A stretch of 64,000 bases of DNA from Tessaracoccus sp. MC1679 (lineage in GTDB: Bacteria; Actinomycetota; Actinomycetes; Propionibacteriales; Propionibacteriaceae), in the NCBI RefSeq assembly GCF_014164775.1, contig NZ_JACJGB010000006.1, positions 186,001-250,000 on the forward strand. Reading direction: 5' to 3'. The notes under the pieces are model-generated. The model made no database searches. It saw only the letters and a program-made list of their open reading frames with translations, and was not told the origin of the DNA. A program made the translations under genes and the position numbers. Shown here piece after piece: positions 44,499 to 52,098 of this stretch; the stretch's first letter is position 1, and each line of letters opens with the position of its first letter.

Positions 44499-44748
44499 CA
44501 GGCGGTTACCTTTCTCAAACATGTCGATCCTGACTCGATGAGGAGCCCGGTCGCGGACCGCGAAGGTGTGTGGCGTGAAGCGTCCCCGCCGCCTGTGGTG
44601 CACTCATGCACCGACGGGGCCCTGGCCTTCGCCCAGGGGTGGGGACCCCGAGAGGGGTCCTTGCGTTCACGTTGCTTTCAGTTGTCGGCGGAGTGGGCGA
44701 TCGACCCGTCCCGCGGTGTTCTGCATGCCAGGGGCCAGTGGCCCCGGG
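44499..44748 (-). promoter_or_regulatory. 249-nt rpmJ-rpsM spacer with three hairpins
   Basis: In most actinobacteria rpmJ and rpsM are nearly contiguous; here a long non-coding spacer holds three clear stems. GGGGCCA (44731-44737)/TGGCCCC (44739-44745) follows the rpmJ stop. GGACCCC (44643-44649)/GGGGTCC (44654-44660) lies in the middle. GTGCA (44598-44602)/TGCAC (44607-44611) is nearer rpsM. This could be a terminator plus a new promoter, or an r-protein-responsive leader. No known motif was recognised. Confidence 0.45.
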
Positions 44749-44862
44749 TCAGCCCTGCCGCTGCTTGTGGCGAGGGTTTTCGCAGATCACCATCACACGA
44801 CCGTGCCGGCGGATGACCTTGCACTTGTCGCAGATCTTCTTGACGCTCGGCTGAACCTTCAT
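44749..44862 (-). CDS. rpmJ: 50S ribosomal protein L36 (zinc-binding form)
   Basis: This 37-residue protein begins [19 protein letters not shown] and ends [13 protein letters not shown]. The three Cys and one His (CDKC, C, H) form the zinc ribbon of the C+ L36 type. It is too short for most gene callers to separate from the longer upstream frame, but the conserved protein begins at ATG 44862, preceded by AAAAGG. It lies between infA and rpsM as expected. Confidence 0.96.
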   Translation of the reverse strand: MKVQPSVKKICDKCKVIRRHGRVMVICENPRHKQRQG

Positions 44863-45049
44863 TCGAGCAACCTTTTCAATCGGCGACTGGGAGCGCGGAC
44901 GCGCCCAATCTTGTGGTGGATAGCTTGATCGACATGCCGGGCATGCAGACATGTCCGGTCATAGACGACCGACGCACCACTCTACGTGACGAGGGCTCGA
45001 GTTGCCAAAACGAGGAGGCTCCCCTGGGCTGGGGTGGCGGTGGCGCGAC

Positions 45050-45093
45050 GGGAAAAGCAAAAAGGGCCCCCGCCGTCGATCGGCGAGGCCCTT
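45050..45093 (-). terminator. infA terminator
   Basis: On the minus strand AAGGGCC...GGCCCTT (45062-45068 with 45087-45093) encloses GCCG/CGGC. The stem is followed by TTTTTGCTTTTC, a genuine T-tract. It implies that infA is transcribed separately from rpmJ onwards. Confidence 0.85.
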
Positions 45094-45122
45094 CTCTGTG
45101 GCGTGCGACGGGTGTGCCGCGC

Positions 45123-45344
45123 TCACTTGTGACGGTAGACGATGCGTCCGCGCGTCAGGTCGTAGGGAGACAGCTCCACCACGACGCGGTCCGCGGGGAG
45201 GATGCGGATGTAGTGCTGGCGCATCTTGCCGCTGATGGTCGTGAGGACCTTGTGTCCGTTGGCCAACTCCACGCGGAACATCGCGTTGGGCAGGGCCTCG
45301 ACCACGGTGCCCTCGAGCTCGAGGGCTCCTTCTTTCTTCGCCAT
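45123..45344 (-). CDS. infA: Translation initiation factor IF-1
   Basis: This 73-residue single OB-fold protein reads [20 protein letters not shown] through [38 protein letters not shown] and RGRIVYRHK. It binds the 30S A site during initiation. ATG 45344 is the conserved start, following AACGAGAG. It is followed by a strong terminator and then a gap of about 260 bp to rpmJ. Upstream lies a divergent YciI gene instead of the usual map gene. Confidence 0.97.
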   Translation of the reverse strand: MAKKEGALELEGTVVEALPNAMFRVELANGHKVLTTISGKMRQHYIRILPADRVVVELSPYDLTRGRIVYRHK

Positions 45345-45465
45345 GTATTCTCTCTCGTTGCCCCGGCCCGCCCACTGCGCGCCGGTTAGTACCAATCGGC
45401 TATTCTACGCTGCCCCGCCCGGCAAGGCCAAACACTGACCCCACCCGTGGGGCTAGCCTGGGGCC

Positions 45466-45747
45466 ATGAGCTACTTCGTGGTCCAGTACACCTACACAGA
45501 CGACCCGCGGGCCCTCGACGCCGAGCGCCCCCACCATCGCGCCTACCTCACGTCCCTGCTGGACGACACGCTGGTGACAAGCGGTCCATATGTGGGAAGC
45601 GACCTCCCTGGGGCACTGCTGATCTTCACCGCCGATTCCGCCGCCGAGGTCGAGGACCTCCTGGACCGCGACCCCTTCTGGGCGGCGAACCTGATCGCCG
45701 AGCGCTCGATCGAGGAATGGAACCCGGTCCTCGGTTCGCTGGCCTGA
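45466..45747 (+). CDS. YciI-like protein
   Basis: This 93-residue dimeric alpha-beta barrel-type protein contains FVVQYTYTDD, RPHHRAYLTSLLDDTLVTSGPYVGSDL, where the His and the SGP turn are family landmarks, and DPFWAANLIAERSIEEWNPVLG. YciI proteins are of uncertain enzymatic role; some act as dehalogenase-like or chlorohydrolase domains. The start lies 6 nt after TAGCCT with no Shine-Dalgarno. It marks the right edge of a block inserted between infA and map. Confidence 0.85.
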   Translation: MSYFVVQYTYTDDPRALDAERPHHRAYLTSLLDDTLVTSGPYVGSDLPGALLIFTADSAAEVEDLLDRDPFWAANLIAERSIEEWNPVLGSLA

Positions 45748-45760
45748 TCCAGGGGAGAAT

Positions 45761-47140
45761 TCAGCGCTGGAACAACTCGGCGATCGACGGATGGGCAGCC
45801 GCGTAGCCGTCGAGCAGCTCCTTGCCCAGGCGCGGCGAGGCCACCAGGGGATGGATGGAGAAGCCCTCCCACGCCTTCTCGCGGTTGCCCGTGAGCGCCG
45901 CCTCGGCGATCGCCTGCTCGGCGGCCCGGAGGGTGCTCATCTGACCCAACTGCTGCAGCGTCAACGGCGCGACCGGCTGCGGGTGAACCCCCGTCCCGTC
46001 CGCGAGGCAGCCCACCTCCACCACGACGTCGTCGGGCAGCTCCGGCACGATCCGCCCGGCTGAGCTCCGGTTGCCCACGTCGAGGATCATGCGTTCCGGA
46101 GCTCCGGTGGCCAGCGCGGTCATGAGCCGCAGCGCCACCTCCTGGTAACCGCCACCGGCGACATCCTCGTCGTTGCGGGCCTCGTCGCCCTCGCGGGCCT
46201 CGGCCATGTAGGTGGCCTCGCGTTCGTGGAGGGCATCGTGCCAGAGCCCTAGCGGCGACTCGCAGCAGGCGACCGCATCGTAGAAGCGGCCCTGCTGGTC
46301 GCCCAGGTACTGGCCGCGCGTCTGCGCCGCGCGACGGATGTTGCGGATCGCCTCGTCGGTCTTCCAGTAGTAGTAGAGGTATTCGTTGGGCAGCGCGCCC
46401 ATCGCCCTGACCCACGGCTTCTCCAGGAGCCGCGCCTCCTCGACGTGCTCCAGCGCGTCGTCCGAGGCGAGGAGGCCTGGGAGCAGGTCCACGCCGTCCA
46501 CGCTCACCGACCTCAGCCAGCCGAGGTGGTTGAGGCCCACGTAGTCGTAGTCGACGCGATCGCGGTCGTGCTCGAGGGAGACCCCGAGCAGCCGCGACAC
46601 GCGCCGCACCAGGCCGATGGGGGTGTCGCAGATCCCCACGACGCGGTCGCCGAGGACCGTGCGCATCGCCTGGGTGACGATCCCCGCCGGGTTGGTGAAG
46701 TTGATGGTCCAGGCCTCGGGTGCGACCTCAGCGATGGTCTCGGCCACCTGCCTCATGACAGGCACCGTGCGCAGCGCGTAGGCCAACCCTCCGGGGCCGA
46801 CTGTCTCCTGGCCCAGGAGGCCCAGGTTGAGGGCGACCCGCTCGTCGGCGATCCGCCCCTCGGCGCCGCCGACCCGGATGGCGGCGAAGACGAAGTGGGC
46901 GCCGACGAGGGCGTCGCGCAGGTCCGTGGTGACGCGCAGGCTGGGTGGATCGACGAGCTGGCGGGCCCGTTCGCCGATCACCCGTCCGATCGCTTCGAGC
47001 CTTGAGGCCGAGGTGTCGTGGAGGACCACCTCGGTGATGTCTACCGCGGGACGTCCCGAGGCGGACAGCGCGTTGGTGGCGACGGCGTCGTAGACCAGCG
47101 GCACGCGGAAGCCGCCTCCGCCAAGGATCACGAGCTTCAT
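45761..47140 (-). CDS. Family 4 glycoside hydrolase (6-phospho-beta-glucosidase type)
   Basis: This 459-residue protein is NAD- and metal-dependent by family. The Rossmann start is MKLVILGGGGFRVPLVYDAV. Other segments are FVFAAIRVGGAEGRIADERVALNLGLLGQETVGPGG, WTINFTNPAGIVTQAM, VGICDTPIGL (the Cys metal ligand) and YVGLNHLGWLRSV (the His ligand). GH4 enzymes cleave 6-phospho-glucosides by an oxidation-elimination route. The start ATG 47140 has GGAGG upstream. It is divergent from a PfkB sugar kinase gene, which suggests a carbohydrate function for the pair; no PTS gene is nearby, so the source of a phosphorylated substrate is unclear. Confidence 0.88.
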   Translation of the reverse strand: MKLVILGGGGFRVPLVYDAVATNALSASGRPAVDITEVVLHDTSASRLEAIGRVIGERARQLVDPPSLRVTTDLRDALVGAHFVFAAIRVGGAEGRIADERVALNLGLLGQETVGPGGLAYALRTVPVMRQVAETIAEVAPEAWTINFTNPAGIVTQAMRTVLGDRVVGICDTPIGLVRRVSRLLGVSLEHDRDRVDYDYVGLNHLGWLRSVSVDGVDLLPGLLASDDALEHVEEARLLEKPWVRAMGALPNEYLYYYWKTDEAIRNIRRAAQTRGQYLGDQQGRFYDAVACCESPLGLWHDALHEREATYMAEAREGDEARNDEDVAGGGYQEVALRLMTALATGAPERMILDVGNRSSAGRIVPELPDDVVVEVGCLADGTGVHPQPVAPLTLQQLGQMSTLRAAEQAIAEAALTGNREKAWEGFSIHPLVASPRLGKELLDGYAAAHPSIAELFQR

Positions 47141-47273
47141 GGGTGGCAACCTCCGGTCGACAATGATCCGCTCAGCCGGCGGAGTCGCCGACGTCCAGCT
47201 CGCGGCCCTGCAATGAGTGGCAGTATCGAGCATAACGATTCGATTCCGGTACGCCGGAAGGAGCGGCCACGCC

Positions 47274-48434
47274 ATGACGGAGCACGAGCACGCCGAGGAC
47301 GACGACACGCCGCTGTGCGAGGAATGCTCGCCGTGGGACCCCCTCGAGGGTCAGCGCACACCTGAGGATCCCCCGCTGGACGTCATGACCACCGGGACCA
47401 TCTTCTTCGACATCATCTTCACCGGTCTCCCCCGCCTGCCGGAGCCGGGCGAGGAACTCTCCAGCGCGGGCATGGGCTCGTGTCCAGGCGGGATCGCCAA
47501 CCTCGCCACGGCGGCCGCGAGGCTCGGGCTCCGGACCGGCCTGGTGGCCGGGTTCGGCGACGACACGTACGCGGACTGGATGTGGGACACCCTCAGCGGG
47601 CAGGAGAAGATCGACCTCACCGCCTCACGTCGATTCTCGAACTTCCACTCGGCCCTCACCGTGTCCATGGCCTTCAAGGGCGACCGCGGCATGGTGACCC
47701 ACATGCACCCCCTGCCCGAGTCCCTCGAGACTGACCTCTTGGCCGCCCCCGCTGCCCGTGCGGCCACCGTTGAGCTGACGGACCCCGCCTCGTGGTGGCG
47801 CACGTTCAAGGATCGCGGCAGCCTGATCTTCGCCGACGTGGGCTTCGACGACACCGGGCGCTGGGACCGATCGGTTCTACAGCTCCTCGAGGACTGTCAT
47901 GCCTTCACTCCCAACGCGGTGGAGGCCATGTGCTACACCCGCACAGACCGCCCCACCGATGCCGTGCGCAAGCTGGCTGGTCTGGTGCCCCTGGCTGTGG
48001 TGACCGACGGCGTCCACGGCTCCTTCGCCATCGACCAGGCGACCGGGGAGGAGGCCTACTGCCCGGCGGTCCCCGTCGAGGCGATCGACCCCACCGGCGC
48101 GGGCGACGTGTTCGCCGCGTCGATCCTGTTGGGGACGCTGGCCGGCTGGCCGCTGCAGCACCGCCTGCATTTCGCGGCCCTGACGTCCTCGCTCGCCGTG
48201 CGCCAGTTCGGCGGCTCGCTCGCGGCGCCCGGCTGGGGCGACGTGGCGGACTGGTGGCGGTCCACCTCCGCCCGTGCCGCCGGGGGCGACCTCAAGGCCT
48301 CCTATGTCCTTCGGGACTACGGCTTCATCCGGGACCTGCTTCCGGATCATCCGGTCCTCGGGGTGCGTCGGGCGCAGGGCACCTTCGCGATGGCGTCGGA
48401 CGCCGGTGCCCGCCACGCCCCTTCCCGCGGCTGA
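47274..48434 (+). CDS. PfkB-family carbohydrate kinase
   Basis: This 386-residue kinase has an early TTGTIFFDIIFTGLPRLPEPGEE sugar-binding start, SCPGGIANLATAAARLGL and the catalytic signature AIDPTGAGDVFAASIL, where the Asp of DPTGAGD is the base. The N-terminal extension of about 35 residues (HAEDDDTPLCEECSPWDP) contains two close cysteines and is unusual. The C-terminus carries an extra segment of about 45 residues after the usual end. Start ATG 47274 is preceded by GGAAGGAGCGG. Located head-to-head with the GH4 gene (133-bp intergenic). The substrate is unknown. Confidence 0.85.
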   Translation: MTEHEHAEDDDTPLCEECSPWDPLEGQRTPEDPPLDVMTTGTIFFDIIFTGLPRLPEPGEELSSAGMGSCPGGIANLATAAARLGLRTGLVAGFGDDTYADWMWDTLSGQEKIDLTASRRFSNFHSALTVSMAFKGDRGMVTHMHPLPESLETDLLAAPAARAATVELTDPASWWRTFKDRGSLIFADVGFDDTGRWDRSVLQLLEDCHAFTPNAVEAMCYTRTDRPTDAVRKLAGLVPLAVVTDGVHGSFAIDQATGEEAYCPAVPVEAIDPTGAGDVFAASILLGTLAGWPLQHRLHFAALTSSLAVRQFGGSLAAPGWGDVADWWRSTSARAAGGDLKASYVLRDYGFIRDLLPDHPVLGVRRAQGTFAMASDAGARHAPSRG

Positions 48435-48455
48435 CGGCGGTTTCTTGACGAAGCC

Positions 48456-48486
48456 TTGACCTCAAGCGCACTTCAGGTCCTAGCGT
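48456..48486 (+). promoter_or_regulatory. MerR-type long-spacer promoter with dyad operator
   Basis: The -35 is TTGACC (48456-48461) and the -10 is TAGCGT (48481-48486), separated by 19 bp instead of 17. This is the spacing that MerR activators correct by distorting DNA. The dyad GACCTCAAG (48458-48466) n4 CTTCAGGTC (48471-48479) fills the spacer and resembles SoxR/MerR-class boxes (CCTCAAG-n4-CTTGAGG). The -10 ends 7 nt before ATG 48494, so the transcript should be leaderless or nearly so. Confidence 0.75.
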
Positions 48487-48493
48487 CGATGAC

Positions 48494-48835
48494 ATGAACG
48501 TCCTCACTGGCACCGTCCGCACGCTCTACGCCGCCGCCGCACTGCTCCAGGTGGTCCTGGCCGTGGCCGTCTTCACCCGCGCCTGGGGGATCGCTCTCAT
48601 CTTCCTCGGAGCCGCTGCCCTGTTCGCACGTGGCGCAGTCCGCGGTTGTTCGCGCAACTTCCTCGTCGGTTCGATCCTCGCGCTTGCCGCGCCCCTGCTG
48701 ATCGGGCTGACGGGAATCGAGCCGTTCGAGATCCTGCACCACCTCCTCCGGCTCGCCGTTCTCGGCGGCATGCTTGTGGCATGGCACCTGATCAAGCGCT
48801 CAGCATCGGCGCCGTCGCCCGCGCCGTCGGCCTGA
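48494..48835 (+). CDS. Small integral membrane protein, MerR-controlled
   Basis: This 113-residue protein has three predicted helices (LLQVVLAVAVFTRAWGIALIFLG, ILALAAPLLIGLTGIEPF and LLRLAVLGGMLVAWHLI) and a Cys/Arg-bearing loop VRGCSRNFL. No family is recognised. It is first in a two-gene unit; its 3' end overlaps the MerR gene by 55 nt. Control by the MerR-type promoter suggests a stress- or drug-responsive membrane function, which is inference. Confidence 0.6.
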   Translation: MNVLTGTVRTLYAAAALLQVVLAVAVFTRAWGIALIFLGAAALFARGAVRGCSRNFLVGSILALAAPLLIGLTGIEPFEILHHLLRLAVLGGMLVAWHLIKRSASAPSPAPSA

Positions 48836-49206
48836 GCGTCGAGGCCGTCCGTTACTACGAGACCGAAGGCCTGCTCAGCCCTCAGCGCGACCAGTCAGGA
48901 CACCGTCGCTACACACAGGTGGATCTCGATGCGGTCAAGGTCATCACCGCGCTGCGTCAAGCGGGGTTCGGGATCCGAGACATTGAGCAGGTCATCGGCG
49001 CGAAGAGGGCTGAGGACACCCCCGAGCAGCGGATCAGCGCCGCCCTCGAGGTGCTGGCCGAACTCACCGAGCGCCTCGACGCCCGTCAGTCCGCGCTCGA
49101 CGCCGCACGTGCGCTGTGCCGCGGTTGGCAGCATGACCTCAGCGCAGCCCGCGATGCGATCGCGGCGGGCGGCGACGTCGAACACCTGGTGCGGGACCAG
49201 GGCTGA
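48781..49206 (+). CDS. MerR-family transcriptional regulator
   Basis: This 141-residue regulator has a winged helix at the N-terminus: LSIGAVARAVGLSVEAVRYYETEGLLSP, RRYTQVDLDAVKVI and TALRQAGFGIRDIEQVIG. A dimerisation coiled coil follows (ALEVLAELTERLDARQSALDAARAL). The C-terminal sensor part has a single Cys (ALCRGWQ), so it is not an obvious metal or redox (multi-Cys) sensor. It starts inside the membrane-protein gene, with a 55-nt overlap. It probably autoregulates the promoter at 48456-48486. Confidence 0.85.
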   Translation: MAPDQALSIGAVARAVGLSVEAVRYYETEGLLSPQRDQSGHRRYTQVDLDAVKVITALRQAGFGIRDIEQVIGAKRAEDTPEQRISAALEVLAELTERLDARQSALDAARALCRGWQHDLSAARDAIAAGGDVEHLVRDQG

Positions 49207-49236
49207 CCGAGGTGTGATCGGGCCGCTCTCAGGCAT

Positions 49237-50238
49237 TCAGTCCACGTCGGCGGGGTCCGCCGTCCAGGTGTTGCAGTTGGCAAGCGTGGCGGAGTACAGG
49301 CCGCGCATGCCCCAGGTGGCCACCGAGTCCTGTGAGCCGTGGATCCCGTCCTCGATGACGGCACGCAGATAGGGCTCGAAGGAGTCGTACACCTCGCGGG
49401 TCATCTCAAAGGACCCGTCGTGGGCCATCATCGCGTAGGAGAAGCAGGTGGCCTGAAGCTCGAGCCGGCGAGCCGACTCGTTGTCACCACCCACGCTGTA
49501 CTCCGCCATGAACATGCCCGCCTCTGACTGGAGGTGGTGCCCGTATTCGTGCCCGGCCATGTCCTTGACGCCGAAGTCGTGCCAGGAGGCGCCGTTGAGT
49601 GTGGTCTCCCCGAAGTAGATGGCGCCCCCCTGCGCCGAGCAGTACAGCGCCGGCGCGACCACCTCGCCACACGGCGTCTCCACCCGGTCGCCTGCGTAGA
49701 AGAAGACCGGGATGTCCTCGGTGCTGTAGCCCAGCGACGCCAACGTGGGCTTCCACGCCTCCTGGAGACAGGCCATCTGCGCCCGGGCGGCGCCTTCGAG
49801 CTCCTCCAGCGAGAACACCGCCGCCGGAGTCGGGCAGTCGTCAAGGGTGGGCAGGGCGGGTCCGTAGAGCGCGCTCTGCTGCAGCGTGATCCAGTCCGGG
49901 TGGGTGGAGTTGGGTCCGGGGAGAGGAGGCCAGTCCCGGGCCGGCAGCCCGAGGGGCTCCGGCTGCACGCTCGGCGTGACGGGCTCCGACGCGGCCGGTG
50001 TGGGCGGCGCGGAGTCCTGTGCCACGGTGGGCTCGGGGACGGACGGGGGTGGGTCCGGCAGGACGATCTGCGGATCGCGGGAGGTCATCCCCACCAGCGC
50101 GCCGAACAGTGCGGCCGCGACGATCAGGCCCACTCCCCCGAGCACAAGCAGAACCAGGAGCACGACGCCTGCGCCCCCACGCGAGCGTCGCGGCGGCGGC
50201 TGGACCCAGACGCGGTGCTGCGAGTACCAGTCCTGCAT
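49237..50238 (-). CDS. Membrane-anchored zinc metallopeptidase-like protein
   Basis: This 333-residue protein has a cytoplasmic N-terminus, one membrane helix (about residues 22-48) and a Pro/Ser/Thr-rich linker. The extracellular domain carries the zincin motif HEYGHHLQ (about residue 229), followed by ESARRLELQATCFSYAM, where the Glu may be the third ligand. It resembles YpfJ-type putative neutral zinc metallopeptidases. The substrate is unknown. ATG 50238 has AGGAGG 6 nt upstream; a TTG one codon earlier is less likely. It is 39 bp downstream of a DUF1707 protein gene. Confidence 0.8.
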   Translation of the reverse strand: MQDWYSQHRVWVQPPPRRSRGGAGVVLLVLLVLGGVGLIVAAALFGALVGMTSRDPQIVLPDPPPSVPEPTVAQDSAPPTPAASEPVTPSVQPEPLGLPARDWPPLPGPNSTHPDWITLQQSALYGPALPTLDDCPTPAAVFSLEELEGAARAQMACLQEAWKPTLASLGYSTEDIPVFFYAGDRVETPCGEVVAPALYCSAQGGAIYFGETTLNGASWHDFGVKDMAGHEYGHHLQSEAGMFMAEYSVGGDNESARRLELQATCFSYAMMAHDGSFEMTREVYDSFEPYLRAVIEDGIHGSQDSVATWGMRGLYSATLANCNTWTADPADVD

Positions 50239-50277
50239 CAACGACCTCCTCGGCCTCGGGAACCCAGCGGCAGCGGC

Positions 50278-50640
50278 TCAGAGAAAGGTGATCACCAGAA
50301 GGAGAAGCAGGACGGCCACCAGCGCCACGCCGACGACTCCCACACCGAGGGCGATCGGCACCAGGTTGCGGGGTTCTGACACCCTGCCGGCCGGAGGACC
50401 GCCCTGCTGGACGATGGCGGGAACTTCGGTGGCGGCGGCGGGCAGCCGCTCGATGACGGGGACCAGGTCCCCCAGCGTCCGCGCCGCGTAGACGACATCC
50501 ATGGAGCCGGCGTACTCGTCGTGGGTGATCCGCCCGTCGGCGAACGCCGAGTTCAGCCTGGTGGTGAGAGACTCGCGCTCAGTCTCGTCAACCGGGTCGG
50601 CTGCGCGTTGGAGGTATTTGGAGGACGGTGGGAGCGCCAT
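50278..50640 (-). CDS. DUF1707 domain protein with C-terminal membrane helix
   Basis: This 120-residue protein has the DUF1707 pattern DETERESLTTRLNSAFADGRITHDEYAGSM followed by YAARTLGDLVPVIERLP, a short Pro-containing linker and a single helix (IALGVGVVGVALVAVLLLLLVI) at the C-terminus. DUF1707 is an actinobacterial N-terminal domain of unknown role, often attached to membrane segments. The start lies 6 nt after TAAGAT, suggesting a leaderless transcript with the metallopeptidase gene downstream. Confidence 0.8.
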   Translation of the reverse strand: MALPPSSKYLQRAADPVDETERESLTTRLNSAFADGRITHDEYAGSMDVVYAARTLGDLVPVIERLPAAATEVPAIVQQGGPPAGRVSEPRNLVPIALGVGVVGVALVAVLLLLLVITFL

Positions 50641-50701
50641 GGCCCCATCTTAGGCTGGGCCGGCAAGCCCCTGATCCTCGCTCACCAGCGACGCCCTGTC
50701 G

Positions 50702-51517
50702 TCAGTCGGCCAAGGGGCCGAAGAGGTCTCCCAGCCTCTCGGCGCCCCCGTCGTGCTCGGTGAGGACCCACAGGCCCTTCGCGGTGAGGGCGACGGTGTT
50801 CTCCCAGTGGGACCCGCGCGATGAATCCCTGCTCGCCACGGTCCAGCCGTCGTCGAGCTCGATCGTCTGATGGAGGCCTGTGGTGAGCATGGGCTCGATG
50901 GCCAGGGCCATGCCCACCGCGAGCTTCGGGGTGGGGCGCCGCCGGTACCAGTTAGGCACGTCCGGCTCCATGTGCATCTCGGAGCCGATGCCGTGCCCTG
51001 TGTATTCGCGGAGGGTGGCGTAACGGACCGGCAGCGACTTCACGTAGTCCTCGATGGCCCGCGACACATCACCGACGCGCCCACCTGCGCGCATCGCGCG
51101 CGCACCGGCCCACATGGCCTCACGGGTGGCGTCGATCATCGCCACGTCCTCCGGCACGGGGGTCCCGACGATGATGGTGCGGGCGGCATCGCCGTGCCAG
51201 CCCTGCACGATCGCGCCGAAGTCGATCGAGACGAGGTCGCCGTCGCGCAGGACCCGCTCCCCCGGCACGCCGTGGACGAGTTCGTCGTTGACGGAGATGC
51301 AGGCCACTCCCGGGAAGCCGACGCCCCACATCGAGCCGTAGTCCAGGAAGGAGGACTCGGCGCCGTGGCGGGCGAGGACCTCGCGCCCGATGGCGTCGAG
51401 TTCGCCTGTCGTGATGCCCACCGCGGCGGCGCCGCACATGGCGTCGAGGCCCTCAGCGACGACGAGACCGGCCTTGCGCATCAGCCGGAGCTCGTCGGCC
51501 GACTTCACCTCGATCAT
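50702..51517 (-). CDS. map: Methionine aminopeptidase, type I (second copy)
   Basis: This 271-residue type 1a-like enzyme lacks the N-terminal extension found in the paralogue at 18398-19258. Segments are EVKSADELRLMRKAGLVVAEGLDAM, SFLDYGSMWGVGFPGVACISVNDELVHGVPG, LVSIDFGAIVQGWHGDAARTI, YTGHGIGSEMHMEPDVPNW (His ligand) and MALAIEPMLTTG. It follows adk in the classic secY-adk-map order. Start ATG 51517 overlaps the adk stop by 1 nt; GTG 51520 is an alternative. The infA gene that usually follows is displaced by about 5.4 kb. Confidence 0.94.
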   Translation of the reverse strand: MIEVKSADELRLMRKAGLVVAEGLDAMCGAAAVGITTGELDAIGREVLARHGAESSFLDYGSMWGVGFPGVACISVNDELVHGVPGERVLRDGDLVSIDFGAIVQGWHGDAARTIIVGTPVPEDVAMIDATREAMWAGARAMRAGGRVGDVSRAIEDYVKSLPVRYATLREYTGHGIGSEMHMEPDVPNWYRRRPTPKLAVGMALAIEPMLTTGLHQTIELDDGWTVASRDSSRGSHWENTVALTAKGLWVLTEHDGGAERLGDLFGPLAD

Positions 51518-52098
51518 CACGGTGTGCGATCGGTGTGCGCGTCGACCATGTCGAACATGCGCTGGCGCACCTCGTCCACGGTGCCGGTGCCGTCGAGATC
51601 AACCAGGAGGCCCTTGCTCTCGTAGTGGAAGAGGAGGGGCGCGGTCTGGCCGGCGTAGACCTCCATCCGGCGACGGATGGTGTCGGCGTTGTCGTCTGCC
51701 CGTCCCTCCTTCGCGGCGCGCGCGAGCAGCCGTTCGACGAGGGCCTCCGGCTCCACGTGCAGCGAGACGACGGCGTCGAGCTGCTGGCCCTGCGAGGCGA
51801 GGTAGCGGTCGAGGAAGTACACCTGGTGCATGGTGCGCGGGAATCCGTCCAGCAGGAAGCCTGCCTCGCAGTCCGGGGCCGCCAGGCGGTCGGCGACGAT
51901 CTCCTCGGTGACGTCGTCGGGCACGTACTCGCCCGCGTCGATCATCTCCTTGACCTTGACACCGAGGGGGGTCTGGTTCTTGATGTTGCTCCTGAAGATG
52001 TCCCCTGTGGAGATCGCCGGCACACCGTAACGCTCGGCGAGCGCGGTGGCCTGTGTTCCCTTCCCCGCCCCCGGCGCACCCATGATCAGCAGCTTCAT
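51517..52098 (-). CDS. adk: Adenylate kinase (short-LID form)
   Basis: Adk interconverts AMP, ADP and ATP. The 193 residues contain the P-loop [10 protein letters not shown] (7-16), [12 protein letters not shown] (AMP-binding), [15 protein letters not shown] and the LID region [25 protein letters not shown], which is short and without zinc cysteines, as usual in actinobacteria. Overlaps secY at its 5' end by 4 nt (ATGA) and map at its 3' end by 1 nt. Confidence 0.97.
   Translation of the reverse strand: MKLLIMGAPGAGKGTQATALAERYGVPAISTGDIFRSNIKNQTPLGVKVKEMIDAGEYVPDDVTEEIVADRLAAPDCEAGFLLDGFPRTMHQVYFLDRYLASQGQQLDAVVSLHVEPEALVERLLARAAKEGRADDNADTIRRRMEVYAGQTAPLLFHYESKGLLVDLDGTGTVDEVRQRMFDMVDAHTDRTP

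Noticed and set aside
47141-47273. ATCGA...TCGAT operator between GH4 and PfkB
   Set aside because: Only 5-bp arms with a long spacer; too weak to claim.
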